A program made the position numbers and the translations under genes. From NCBI RefSeq assembly GCF_033568475.1, contig NC_133120.1:85206151-85270150 (forward strand): 64,000 bases of DNA, written 5' to 3'. A model generated the notes under the pieces. That model was not told where the DNA came from, made no database searches, and worked only from the letters and a program-made list of their open reading frames with translations. Numbering within the stretch: position 1 is the first letter of the stretch; each line of letters opens with the position of its first letter. This stretch comes from Henckelia pumila. Taxonomy: Eukaryota; Streptophyta; Magnoliopsida; Lamiales; Gesneriaceae. Positions 39,033-53,050 of this stretch are shown one piece after another.

Positions 39033-42014
39033 TGTGGGGACCTCGGGTTGCTAATCTCATCTTAGGGCAATAAACGATTAATCAACAATTAATCATATAA
39101 TAAAAGAATATTCAAACCAATTTTTTTTTTTTCAGAACCCCACGCGCGCCCGCGCCCCACTTCAGGCGCGCCCGCGCATAGGTTTCGGACAGAATCTGGT
39201 AAAATGATAAACATAAAAGTTGTAGATCTTTGTCTTAGCTTTCCAATGCCACCAACTTCACCCTAATCGGAGTTTTCAGTAAAAAGTTATGCTCATTCTA
39301 CCAAAAAGGGTCGGTGCAGAAATTTACAAAAATTATCAAAGACTACAACAAAGATCAAAGTTGCTAGGGCTATTTCAAATCTGAAAAATTGCATACATAA
39401 TCTCAATATGTCCGAAGCATAAACACATGCATATCTAGACATAACAATAATCGCATACATGTTTCTAAGGTGCAATACAATAAACTCAATTCTAAGTTTT
39501 CTAAGCTCAAACTAAATCAACACCTTCGAACATGCATTTGACAACAATCTATTCTTAGCCCGAAGTCACCACATGCTAATCTTTCTCAATCTTGAGCTAT
39601 CCAAGCCACATCTGACTTGCTCATGCCCCAAACCTGAAGCAATGCACAAATACAAATAAAGCAACAGCCGGATAACTCCGGTGAGAATAAATCTCAGTAT
39701 GAACAACATGCATATACATCAGTTAAACATATGATATCTATATGCCAAATGAATCATAAATCTTCAATCATGTAATAGGAGGTAAAACATGATAGTATGT
39801 TCATCTTTAATACCAAATATATAAACTCATTCAAATCTTGAATGTCATAACATAACATGCTAGAATTTATAAACGCATATTCTAATCCTTAGAAATCTCT
39901 AGGTTAATGCATAAATGCAATGCATGTGCCAAGGAATAGGCTATCGAAGCTGATATCAATAAATCGTAATACTGGGATCCCGGGGAAATAAAATCTTTAA
40001 CTAACCACCGACTCTCCCAATCGAGGTGGCGTCAAATCTCTCAATCCCCTGACGTTGGTTCAACTATAGTGAGTTATCTAGCTCTGGAAATAAATCTATA
40101 TTCCGTGCCATGAGTCATCAGACTCTGGAAGTAAATCTACATTCCGTGCCACTCAACTACAGTTCTACAAACGTCATCTGCATTCTAGGCCTTTCAACCC
40201 TCTGTGCTTTTCAGGCTGGAGTTCAAGATGAATGCAACATAATCTGAATGCATCAAATCATACATAAGCTAAAACAACATCTTGAACACATCAATCATAT
40301 AATCATATGATCATATAATCACTCAAAGATACCGACAAATCTGTAAGCATCACATGGAATATGTAAGACATGTTCAATACAGAACATAATATAAATCAAA
40401 GAAGACAAATAAACATTGACATAAATATTCTGGAAATTCAAGAAGATATCTATCTTGAATAATCTATCCCATTTATGTAAACGTAAATAATAACATATAT
40501 TAAACATGCATGTATGTGATTTTAGGCAACTCGATAATCAACAACAATCTCGAGTTATTCTGCCCATCTTATTAATGTCTATTCATACCTGCATTTCTGA
40601 TTCGAATAGCTGACCCTCTGTCAATTCTTGATCAACTACAAGCTGTCCAAATCTGACATCAAATTCTGCTTATTTCAATCAGTGCTACTTGAAGGTATTC
40701 TTGATTCAACTTCAAACACTTTAAGTCATTCGAACTCGAACTCGTCAATTCAACTTCGATAATCTTCAAGTCAAATCTGAAATAATGTATAACATATCTA
40801 AACATCAATTTCCAATCTGAATCGATGTTTCTTTAAAGCTGATACATTTCAAATCTGACTAACACAATCGGAATTCAAACCGACGTCACAACTATTCGAA
40901 TTCGATAAATCTTTCGATTCAAATATCATTATACCTTCATTCTAAATATAACCACATATTCAATTCATCCACTAAACACTTGAATATGAGCTCTAGACAT
41001 ATAGAATGAATAACAATTCAAAATCTTGAACCGGTGGCGTAACGGATTAAAACCGGAAATTCTAAAATCTTAAACATCAATTAGACAATCTTATAAGTAT
41101 CAGAACATCCATAATTCAGCAGCCTAATCACGTGAATTGCAGCCCTCAAAATTCAGAATTTCGATAATTCTTTCAATATTCCAAAACATGTCCAAACGAC
41201 GATCTTTTCTCGATCCGTCTTAGATATACTATCGTCGTATATGCTAGAACATGTTTATACAATCAAATCTTAATTCTAACAACAACATAAAATTCAAACA
41301 TGGTAGAATTTCATAAAACTTACGTCAAAACGTAGTACTCGGAGCTGTGATCGCAAATATATGTTCATTCAGAAATTCTACCGGGCAGATCAAAAGATAT
41401 CGGAGTTTCAAGGGACAAAAATGGCTTAACCCTTTTGTTTTTAAAACCTCTCGGCCATTTTCAGAATTGGGAATGAAACAATCTGATTCCCACGTGTACA
41501 AGTAGATATATATTGGCCTATTTGCATTTTAGTCCCTGAACTTTGGCCTAATTGCAATTCAGTCCTCGGACAAGCGATTTTTTTAATTCAATTTCAATCC
41601 TAAATAATTTAAAAATATTAGAATTTAATTCTAAACTCTAAATATTCTCAAATTAAATATTCTTGAATTAAAATTAAATCATTTCGGACCTTATTGCATT
41701 TTAGTCCTTGAATTTCTTAATATTTGCAAATGGGTCCTTGCTCGGATTTCATCCTCAAATTAAATCCTTGATATTTATCATCTTGGAATTCACATCTTAA
41801 CTTCCATAAATATCAATTGCAAATATTTTTAATCTTTTAATTTAAGAATTCCGGATATTAAAATCTTAAAATCCAAAAATCCTCAAATTAAATATTTCTG
41901 ACCCAAAATTGAAATCTCCAATTTCCATAAATTCTTAAATTCATCTTTTCACTTTTATTCGGAATTTAAATCTTAAATCCCGTAATTAAGAACTTAATAT
42001 TTTCGGGCCTTACA
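39033..42014 (-). repeat. Element D 3' LTR
   Basis: 2982 bp, near-identical to the right copy by eye; small differences occur in T runs near 39,120 and 41,580. It has a GC-rich CGCGCCCGCGCCCC patch near 39,150. A polypurine tract (ATTCCTCCCCTCT on plus) follows. Confidence 0.95.
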
Positions 42015-45000
42015 ATTCCTCCCCTCTAAGGAATGATTTCGTCCTCGAAATCGCATTCGATCTTACTGCTGATTCTTGTAGGCTGTGTAGCTGACTGAAG
42101 TAATACTAACTTCAATTCTCTGAGCTATCGATATCTATTCTGATATTTTCTCTTCTATCATAGCTTAATCTTCTTTCTGATTGTTTCTGCAATCATATCT
42201 ATTCGCATTCACCTATAATCACTGAGTCAACTTATATCTAAGTTTCTTTTTCTCGTGATCTAACTCTGCATTAGTTAGTCTGTCTTGCTTACAATCTTAT
42301 CGACTTCTGTTGTATCTAAATTGAATGCACATACATATTCTAGCTGATATTCTTTAGCCAATGCATATAGATAATAATTCATCTATCGGACAATTCGTAA
42401 TTGAGTATTAATCAATTAGCTAGATCAAATACTCACAGGGATCAATTCTTACATCTCTTTCTAAACCTATTGATGCTCGATAAACAATTTCTGAATTGAT
42501 CATTCTGCTCAGGCTTCAAATCTCTATATCTGTTGCCCATTTTCTAGCTCAGTCACTGATGTTCTATTTCTGTTCAAAACAATCTTCACATTCTCTATCA
42601 TTTCTTGACTCATAGCTGGTCAAATAGCTGATAGTTCTGAAAGATCATTTCTATATAAAGACATTTCTGTGTTTCTGATCAATCAATCATCAAAATATTG
42701 TCTTTATATCAATCAAATAGCTGTCACATGAATCATAGTAATCACGTGGCAAATAATCAAGCAACTAGTACCGAATCTAGTACTATAGTTCTGAGCATAT
42801 CCTCGGAAATCTGGATAATCACATCTGATAGTCCACTAATCAGAGGATGGTATAATGAAATCTCATATAACCAAACACTCAGAACATCTGACAATCAATG
42901 CCACAATCTAGAAAACGAATCTAAAGTCTCTATTTTGACAATAGATTTCCATAATTCCGGTAATCTGATCATCTTGCTAAATGCATGACAAGTATCTTTT
43001 ATGTTTGTATCATATCTAATACAACATATTCATAAATCTGTAGAAATCTACTACACTCTAAACCGCAAAATCATGACGATTCGAGTAGATTCAAACTAAA
43101 GTCGTTCACAAAGTTGATCCGTTTTCAAATCTTATGTAACTAATCTGTTACATAAACCACTTGCGTTCTTCTTTTCTGCTTCTTTTACTGGAATTTTAGT
43201 ATTGGTACTGTCAATTCTGTCGTATCTGTTTTCAGTTCTTCTTCCAATACTAATTTCCAAGTATTGACTACGTGTAAGTCATACATGTTTAGACAACGAA
43301 ATGAATATTAAATCTGTTGTCATATGCATCTTTCAGAATCTGATATTCCATATCTAGAATATCTGGCATAATCAAACGATTATTCACCGCAAAAATTCAT
43401 CTGTTCTGCTCTGCTGTCTTATCTCATATCTTACTATAGCATTCTCAATCAATATTCTATTGCTTTTATCTGTCCAAACTAATTCGAGTTTAGCTTGGAT
43501 CACAACAATTCTGATTGTTTAAGTATCTGCCAAGCATAAATATTCAACAAGTACAGATCTGTACCCAATAAATCCAGCAATTAGCTAAAACCCAGAAATC
43601 TTTCTAGTATTCTGAATCTGAATTTCTATCAGTTACGAGCCAACTACTTCAAAATATACTGAATAAATACATCAAATAATCAAAATTCTCAAATCTCAGC
43701 TCAAAGGAACTTGCTCAAATCAAGATCATCCAAAATTACATATTCTGAATGATAAAATCTGCTAAGTGATACCATATCACTTGCATCATAAAAATCAAGA
43801 AGAAGGAATCAAATTAGACTCTAGTAAAAAAAATAAGAGTCCATCAAACTCGATCGAGGTCGAATACAAAAACCTCAGAATCGATATTAAGAAATTCAAG
43901 AATCACGATTTTTATGATGTAATAGTTTCAGCAAAATTGAAGATAACGCTCAACTGTAACTGATTTTTCTTATTCTCTATTGACATGAGTTCATTTATTA
44001 ATTCTTAGCTGACAATAGCCGAATATAATCTTTTCGACGTAACTTATTGTCATAGAATTAATCATCATGTTGGTACTACATAACTCTGTTCTACTCAATC
44101 TTCTAACTGTTTCTGGAGTTCTTCAGTTCACGTAATGCTCTTCTATACAAGTTGTCATAATACCATCGTACTAGACACCACTCTATATAGAACTGCATTT
44201 ATGTTGTAGAAAAATCGATATATGTCATTGAACTATGTCTGTACATTTTAACCACTGACATAGCTGTCAATTCTAGGTTGATTCTGTACTAGTTCAATAT
44301 ATCGACTAGACTTATACTGACATTCTTCCACGACCATCGTGATATAAACAGTACCGACATAAGAGAAATTTATTTCTGAAACTCATATCAAATAGATCTC
44401 TACTCATTGCTATTGCTGATCTAACTTAATCACTGCACGGAATCAATCAATTCTTATCCGATACTCAGTTATTGCATTAATATCTATAATGCATATTCAA
44501 TCTTATTTCCTCAAGTCTGCATTTCATCTTCTCTGTCTAATCATTCAAATGTATTCCATCTACTCAAAGGCAAAATTTCAGCAAATACGATGAATACAGG
44601 CTCATCAGATACAGATTATAGCATAACAAATCACTGATCTATGAACGTATGCTATGCAATCAATATATAAGCGGTTAACTAGAATTAACTCACTTACCTA
44701 TAATATTCTTATCTGATACAACTTGAGCCTTTCAGCTAGTGGAACTATGCTTATATATCTTCATCTGCTGGCGTTTATACTGACTCGATCTTTGCTGTTA
44801 TTGTCACTATCGCTTGCTTCATAGCTATACTGCTATGAAAGTTTAGTGAAGGTGATGATTATAGTGTTTTCACAATTACAGAGGCGTGAATAAAAAAAAA
44901 TCAACTCTGCCTCATACTACCAGTTCATGATTTCGTTCTTCTATTACTGGTTTGAAATCAGCTTATGCTTCTAGTCTGCAAAGTCTACTGTTCTATCTTC

Positions 45001-45718
45001 TTTAGCATATACGGAAAGAAACAATTCTGTTTACTTACCTGCCAAACAATTTCAGTACTTCTTCTGGCAACTTCACCAACTTCTTGCTAAGTCCTGGAGT
45101 TGATATAAAATCAGGCTAGTTCTATGTTCATCTGAATATGCTTCTCTTGAACAACTGATCCAACTTTTCAAATCAACTCCTTTCTAGACATAGCATATTC
45201 TGTATCTTTCTGAGTTGATGATTCATAACTTTGGAGTTGTTCAACTCACATACTCCTCAGTGCATCGGCTCAAAAACTTACCTCAACTCTGTTCTGTTCT
45301 GTCTGCGGTTCTGTTCTGTATGAGGTTCTCATTCTATCTGTACAATCTGTCTTATGCAATAATAGAAGCAATATATATGGCAGATATTATAACATACAAT
45401 GTCAGTATATCGTACATATAATCTCATGCTTCTTAATAGAACACATACTTGCAATTTCTCATGTTTTTTCACATATTACATGCTTAAAACGAATTCACTT
45501 ATTCTAATGAATTCAAGAAATCAGGCATACATAACAACATATAAGCATGTAATTCTTATCTCAATAAAGCAAGTAGTGTTCAATCAAGCAATCATAGTCG
45601 CATACAATTCTGTAAAGCAAGTACAGCATATTCATGCCATACTATAAATGCATGCGACTCAATCTACCCCGCTCAACTTCCATCTTAGTCCAAGACTTTA
45701 TGCTCTGATACCACCTGT
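42015..45718 (-). other. Element D internal region, no coding capacity seen
   Basis: About 3.7 kb of AT-rich sequence with frequent TCTG/ATCT-type words. The longest open frames (96 aa or less) have no retroelement motif. The primer site lies at its right end. Confidence 0.85.
45701..45713 (-). other. Element D primer binding site
   Basis: Minus strand TGGTATCAGAGCA, complementary to initiator tRNA-Met, five bases inside the 5' LTR. Confidence 0.92.
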
Positions 45719-48700
45719 TGTGGGGACCTCGGGTTGCTAATCTCATCTTAGGGCAATAAACGATTAATCAACAATTAATCATATAATAAAAGAATATTCA
45801 AACCAAATTTATTTTTTTTTTCCAGAACCCCACGCGCGCCCGCGCCCCACTTCAGGCACGCCCGCTCATAGGTTTCGGACAGAATCTGGTAAAATGATAA
45901 ACATAAAAGTTGTAGATCTTTGTCTTAGCTTTCCAATGCCACCAACCGAACCCTAATCGGAGTTTTCAGTAAAAAGTTATGCTCATTCTACCAAGAAGGG
46001 TCGGTGCAGAAATTTACAAAAATTATCAAAGACTACAACAAAGATCAAAGTTGCTAGGGCTATTTCAAATCTGAAAAATTGCATACATAATCTCAATATG
46101 TCCGAAGCATAAACACATGCATATCTAGACATAACAATAATCGCATACATGTTTCTAAGGTGCAATACAATAAACTCAATTCTAAGTTTTCTAAGCTCAA
46201 ACTAAATCAACACCTTCGAACATGCATTTGACAACAATCTATTCTTAGCCCGAAGTCACCACATGCTAATCTTTCTCAATCTTGAGCTATCCAAGCCACA
46301 TCTGACTTGCTCATGCCCCAAACCTGAAGCAATGCACACATACAAACAAAGCAACAGCCGGATAACTCCGGTGAGAATAAATCTCAGTATGAACAACATG
46401 CATATACATCAGTTAAACATATGATATCTATATGCCAAATGAATCATAAATCTTCAATCATGTAATAGGAGGTAAAACATGATAGTATGTTCATCTTTAA
46501 TACCAAATATATAAACTCATTCAAATCTTGAATGTCATAACATAACATTCTAGCATTTATAAACGCATATTCTAATCCCTAGAAATCTCTAGGTTAATGC
46601 ATAAATGCAATGCATGTGCCAAGGAATAGGCTATCGAAGCTGATATCAATAAATCGTAATACTGGGATCCCGGGGAAATAAAATCTTTAACTAACCACCG
46701 ACTCTCCCAATCGAGGTGGCGTCAAATCTCTCAATCCCCTGACGTTGGTTCAACTATAGTGAATTATCTAGCTCTGGAAATAAATCTATATTCCGTGCCA
46801 TGAGTCATCAGACTCTGGAAGTAAATCTACATTTCGTGCCACTCAACTACAGTTCTACAAACGTCATCTGCATTCTAGGCCTTTCAACCCTCTGTGCTTT
46901 TCAGGCTGGAGTTCAAGATGAATGCAACATAATCTGAATGCATCAAATCATACATAAGCTAAAACAATATCTTGAACACATCAATCATATAATCATATGA
47001 TCATATAATCACTCAAAGATACCGACAAATCTGTAAGCATCACATGGAATATGTAAGACATGTTCAATACAGAACATAATATAAATCAAAGAAGACAAAT
47101 AAACATTGACATAAATATTCTGGAAATTCAAGAAGATATCTATCTTGAATAATCTATCCCATTTATGTAAACGTAAATAATAACATATATTAAACATGCA
47201 TGTATGTGATTTTAGGCAACTCGATAATCAACAACAATCTCGAGTTATTCTGCCCATCTTATTAATGTCTATTCATACCTGCATTTCTGATTCGAATAGC
47301 TGACCCTCTGTCAATTCTTGATCAACTACAAGCTGTCCAAATCTGACATCAAATTCTGCTTATTTCAATCAGTGCTACTTGAAGGTATTCTTGATTCAAC
47401 TTCAAACACTTTAAGTCATTCGAACTCGAACTCGTCAATTCAACTTTGATAATCTTCAAGTCAAATCTGAAATAATGTATAACATATCTAAACATCAATT
47501 TCCAATCTGAATCGATGTTTCTTTAAAGCTGATACATTTCAAATCTGACTAACACAATCGGAATTCAAACCGACGTCACAACTATTCGAATTCGATAAAT
47601 CTTTCGATTCAAATATCATTATACCTTTATTCTAAATATAACCACATATTCAATTCATCCACTAAACACTTGAATATGAGCTCTAGACATATAGAATGAA
47701 TAACAATTCAAAATCTTGAACCGGCGGCTTAACGGATTAAAACTGAAAATTCTAAAAGCTTAAACATCAATTAGACAATCTTATAAGTATCAGAACATCC
47801 ATAATTCAGCAGCCTAATCACGTGAATTGCAGCCCTCAAAATTCAGAATTTCGATAATTCTTTCAATATTCCAAAACATGTTCAAACGACGATCTTTTCT
47901 CGATCCGTCTTAGATATACTATCGTCGTATATGCTAGAACATGTTTATACAATCAAATCTTAATTCTAACAACAACATAAAATTCAAACATGGTAGAACT
48001 TCATAAAACTTACGTCAAAACGTAGCACTCGGAGCTGTGATCGCAAATATATGTTCATTCGGAAATTCTACCGGGCAGATCAAAAGATATCAGAGTTTCA
48101 AGGGACAAAAATGGCTTAACCCTTTTGTTTTTAAAACCTCTCGGCCATTTTCAGAATTGGGAATGAAACAATCTGATTCCCACGTGTACAAGTAGATATA
48201 TATTGGCCTATTTGCAGTTTAGTCCCTGAACTTTGGCCTAATTGCAATTCAGTCTTCGGACAAGCGATTTAATTCAATTTCAATCCTAAATAATTTAAAA
48301 ATATTAGAATTTAATTCTAAACTCTAAATATTCTCAAATTAAATATTCTTGAATTAAAATTAAATCATTTCGGACCTTATTGCATTTTAGTCCTTGAATT
48401 TCTCAATATTTGCAAATGGGTCCTTGCTCGGATTTCATCCTCAAATTAAATCCTTGATATTTATCATCTTGGAATTCACATCTTAACTTCCATAAATATC
48501 AATTTCAAATATTTTTAATCTTTTAATTTAAGAATTCCGGATATTAAAATCTTAAAATCCAAAAATCCTCAAATTAAATATTTCTGACCCGAAATTGAAA
48601 TCTCCAATTTCCATAAATTCTTAAATTCATCTTTTCACTTTTATTCGGAATTTAAATCTTAAATCCCGTAATTAAGAACTTAATATTTTCGGGCCTTACA
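45719..48700 (-). repeat. Element D 5' LTR
   Basis: 2982 bp, followed by target duplication GATTA (48701-48705). Confidence 0.95.
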
Positions 48701-51622
48701 GATTAAGCTTACCTCTCCGGCCAAATCGTACCACTCCCTTCATAGGTGACACTTTCAGAAACACGTGATCACCTACTGCGAACTCCAAATCTCGTCGTCG
48801 AGTATCTGCATAACTCTTCTGACGACTCTGAGCAGTCTTCATGCGATCCCGAATCTGAGTCACAATGTCAGCTGTCTGCTGCACAATCTCGGGACCGAGT
48901 AAAATCCTCTCGCCAACCTCATCCCAATGCACAGGAGATCTGCATCTCCTCCCATACAACGCTTCATAAGGAGCCATACCTATAGACGACTGAAAACTGT
49001 TGTTATAGGTAAACTCCACTAATGGCAGTCTAGTCTCCCATGAGCCCTGAAAATCGATGACACAGGCTCTCAATAAATCCTCAAGAATCTGTATCACCCT
49101 CTCTGACTGACCATCTGTCTGGGGATGAAAAGCTGTGCTGAACAGTATTCTAGTCCCCAAAGCTGTGTGCAAACTCTTCCAAAACGCGGATGTGAATCTC
49201 GGATCTCTATCGGATACAATGGACACAGGTATGTCATGCAATCTAACAATCTCCTTGATGTACAACTCTGCATACTGTATCAAGGAGTAGGTAGTCCTCA
49301 CCGGCAAGAAATGAGCTGACTTGGTGAGTCTATCCACGATCACCCATATAACTGTACATCCTCTAGAACTCCTCGGAAGGCCAACTACAAAGTCCATCGT
49401 AATGTTCTCCCATTTCCATTCCGGAATAGGAAGAGGTCTAAGAAGTCCTGCTGGACGCTGATGCTCTGCCTTGACTCGCTGACAAGTCAAGCACTCTGAC
49501 ACAACTCTCCCGATGTCTCTCTTCATCCCGGGCCACCAATACAATAACTGCAAATCTCTGTACATCTTCGTACTTCCGGGGTGAATGGAGTACGGAGATG
49601 TGTGAGCCTCTGCCAAAATCTCAACTCTCAACTGATCGACGTTCGGTACCCACATCCTACCACGGTACTGAACGATGCCATCCACTGACAACACTGACAA
49701 GCTCGGTGCATGACCACTTGAGTACAACTCCAAATCAAACCTCTGAATCTCGCTCTGCAGTGGTAGCTGCACTGTCAAACACGACACCACTGACGACTTC
49801 CGACTCAAAGCATCGGCCACTACATTAGCTTTACCTAGATGGTAGCTAATGTCACAGTCATAATCCTTCACTAAATCCAACCATCGGCATTGTCTCATGT
49901 TCAATTCCTTCTGAGTGAAGAAATATTTGAGACTCTTGTGATCTGTGAAAATCTTGCACTTCTCACCATACAGATAGTGCCTCCAGATTTTCAAAGCGAA
50001 GACCACTGCTGCTAACTCCAAATCATGTGTCGGGTAGTTCTGCTCGTGAATCTTTAACTGCCTCGACGCATATGCAATAACCTTACCACACTGCATAAGT
50101 ACCGTGCCTTAACCTATCTTAGACGCGTCAGTGTACACCACTAACTCCTCGTGTGGTACTATCATTGCCAAAACTGGTGCGGTAGTGAGTGCTTCCTTCA
50201 GCTGATCGAAGATCCTCTGACAGTCTGGACTCCAACTAAACTTCGCATTATTCTTGGTTAAGGAAATCAAGGGTACTGCAATAGAGGAAAAACCCTTGAT
50301 GAACTTCTTATAATATCCTGCCAAACCCAAGAAACTGCGAATCTCTGAAGCATTCTTTGGAATCCCCCAATTCTGAACCGCCTCAACCTTCGACTGATCC
50401 ACTGCAATCCCATCTCTCGAAATAATGTGGCCAAGAAATGCCACCTGCTCAAGCCAAAACTCGCACTTGCTGAACTTGGCATACAACCGATGCTCCCTCA
50501 AAGTCCGCAAGGCTGTCTGTAGATGCTGCCTATGCTCCTCAATGCTCCTAGAATAGATCAAGATATCATCAATAAAGACTATGATGAACTGATCGAGATA
50601 CGGCTGAAATACTCGGTTCATGAGATCCATGAAAATCGCTGGAGCATTGGTCATCCCAAATGGCATCACTAAGAACTCGTAATGCCCATAACGTGTCCGG
50701 AAAGCAGTCTTGGACACATCTGCATCTCTAACTTGCAACTGATGATAACCAGATCGCAGATCGATCTTGGAGAACACTGAAGCTCCCTGCAACTGGTCAA
50801 ATAAGTCCTCTATCCTCGGCAATGGGTACTTATTCTTCACCGTGACTCTGTTGAGCTCTCGATAATCGATGCACAGTCTCATACTGCCATCCTTCTTCTT
50901 CACAAACAACACTGGAGCTCCCCATGGAGAAAAGCTAGGACGAACAAAGCCTTTCTCTAATAACTCCTGTATCTGCTCCTTCAACTCTTTCATCTCGGTA
51001 GGAGCAAGTCTGTACGGTGCCTTAGAGATAGGCACGGTGTCTGGCACTAAGTCGATACCGAACTCCACATCTCTCACTGGTGGAATTCCTGCAACATCCT
51101 CCGGAAATACATCCGAAAAATCACGAACCACCTCTATCTCTGATAATGATCTGCTAGATGGTTCTGAGGCCGTGACAATACTCGCTAGGAAACCTCGGCA
51201 ACCCCGTCTCAATAACTTCCTCGCCTGAATAAGAGATATCACCTGAGGAGTACTACTGCTCTAAGATGCATGAAAAGTAAACGGGTCGCCTCCTGTTGGT
51301 TTCACTGACACGGTCCTCCGACGGAAATCAATCGAAGCTCCATTGACTGTCAACCAGTCCATACCCAGAATCAAATCAAACCCGCTCAACGGTAAAACCA
51401 CTACATCTGCGTGGATGGTGTGTCCCTGTAGCTCTAACTCCAGCTCTCGGATGACACTGGAGGTAGTAATAATCTGTCCTGACGGCATAGTGACATCATA
51501 ACCACTGTTGGCAATCTCCGGTGTGATGCCTATCCGTCTGATGAACTCTAGGGAGATAAACGAATGCGTAGCCCCTGAATCTAGCAACGCAAACGTGGAG
51601 TTACCTCCAACTAGAATTCTCC

Positions 51623-51832
51623 CTGCACGCAGAAGAATCCCAACAATTCATACTATCACTAAACTTTTCCCCCAAAGATGAATCACTAACAACCCTTAAT
51701 TCTAATCACAAGTAAAACATGCTTCCTATTCTAACATGCAGATAGGAAATCCCAAATAACAAATTATTCCACAAGAAAAATCGAAATTCTTAACCAAAGG
51801 AAGAAATTATAAAATACTAGGGTAAGATATAC
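51623..51832 (-). other. Probable spliceosomal intron in element C between gag knuckle and protease
   Basis: The upstream frame ends ..TSLITG at ACC G|GTATATC and the downstream frame resumes at CGTGCAG|GG AGA ATT, giving ..SLITGRILVGGNSTFALL, the sequence expected just before the protease active site. The 210 bp between are AT-rich and not coding. They have GT..AG borders, and removal preserves the frame exactly. A and B have no such interruption at their protease. Confidence 0.72.
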
Positions 51833-53036
51833 CGGTGATCAAGGAGGTATCTGGGTCTGCCTCCTCAGCCTGCATCACAAACACTATCCCTGTAGTGTTC
51901 CTCCTCCTCGGGCAATTGGCCATCTGATGCCCTGGCTCCTTACAATGAAAACAGACGCCCGCTCCTAGAAGACATGGTCCTGGATGCTTCTTCTGGCACT
52001 TCGGGCAAGTAGGAAATTATGCAGTATTAGGGGCCCCGACCCTCGGCTGCTGTGGCCTCTGCTGCTGATTCGGGCCCTTAGACGGCCCAGTAGACTGCTT
52101 CTTCGCAGGAGGCTGCGAATATGGTTGCTGATACCCAGACTGAAACTGCTTCTTACCCTGCTGCTCCCTGTGGATCTCTCTCCTGCCCTCCTCAGAACGC
52201 AAGGCTCTACTGACTGCAGCCTCAAAAGTAGGGACGTCCGCCATACGAACGTCATGCTTGATTTCTTCCCTGAGCCCCTCGATAAACTATCTCATCTTCT
52301 CAGGTGCACTGTCAGCAATCAGCGGCACAAAGTGACAGCCCCTCTCAAACTGTCTGATGTACTCCACAACTGTCTTATCCCCCTGCCGGAGACTCATAAA
52401 CTCTCGGATCATACGACTGCGCGCATCCTCCGTGAAGTATTTGGCGTAAAAGATACACCTAAACTCCGCCCAAGTCAAAATAGGAAGATGTACTCCCCTG
52501 GCTGCACCCTCCCACCAAAGAGCTGCATCGCCCTTCATCATATACGTCGCACATTTCACCCTATCGGTGTCAGTAATCCCCATATAAGCAAAGATGGACT
52601 CCAAAGAGCGAATCCACCCCCCAGCCACCAATGGATCGATGGTACCAGTAAACTCCTTCGGTCCCTTCTTCTGGAACCGCTCAGCCACATCCTCCTCATG
52701 GGAAAGCCTAGGACGCGCCGTCTGCTGCTCCAACAGAGCAGTAATCCCAACCATCATGTTTGCATTGGCCTGCTCCAATGCTGATAGAGGGTTCTGCGGA
52801 GGTGGAGGTGGAGGTCCCCCACGTTTGTTCACTGGTCTCGGAGGCATTCTGCACCATCACAATTTTTTTACGTAAATCGCAATGCATAACTAAGTACTTA
52901 AAAATTTTCTGCTAACATAAATGCTTAAGTTTTAAACATGATACTACTAAATCATACTAAAAGCAATTAAAACTTACAGACTGGTAGCGTGGATTTCTGA
53001 GCTCGCATAGCAGTGATGACCCCACCAAGAACGACC

Positions 53037-53048
53037 GCTCTGATACCA
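53037..53048 (-). other. Element C primer binding site
   Basis: Minus strand TGGTATCAGAGC, complementary to initiator tRNA-Met, two bases inside the 5' LTR. Confidence 0.92.
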
Positions 53049-53050
53049 AT

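Larger units (their letters stand above)
39033..48700 (-). mobile_element. Element D: non-coding LARD-like LTR retrotransposon inside the pol gene of C
   Basis: Two LTRs of equal length (39033-42014 and 45719-48700, 2982 bp each), termini TGTGGGGACC...GGGCCTTACA as read on plus, flanked by GATTA at 39028-39032 and 48701-48705. A tRNA-Met primer site is next to the right LTR and a polypurine tract next to the left one, so the orientation is minus. The 3.7-kb interior has no gag or pol motif. This is the plan of large retrotransposon derivatives, which depend on another element's proteins. Confidence 0.94.
38684..52847 (-). pseudogene. Element C gag-pol polyprotein, broken by D and four stops
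   Basis: Starts at an ATG at 52847. Gag (RFQKKGPKEFTGT, WAEFRCIFYAKYF), two cysteine-rich motifs (CPKCQKKHPGPC and CFHCKEPGHQMANC near 51,910-52,010), a probable intron at 51832-51623, protease LLDSGATHSFIS, reverse transcriptase (catalytic [10 protein letters not shown]), RNase H (VVYTDASK), integrase ([43 protein letters not shown]), then, after element D, the C-terminal part from RYIGPFEIL and a chromodomain-like VQWLNHSEEEATWETE ending at 38684. In-frame stops: TAG just below 52287, TAA at 52019-52017, TAG at 51263-51261, TAA at 50111-50109. Element D splits it at 39033-48700, within the NPRYIG segment. Apart from these the frame is kept throughout. Confidence 0.93.

Noticed and set aside
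42698..43963. Small open frames in element D as possible proteins
   Set aside because: All are 96 codons or less, AT-driven, and without retroelement motifs.
51984..52784. 266-codon plus-strand open frame
   Set aside because: Antisense shadow of the element C gag gene.
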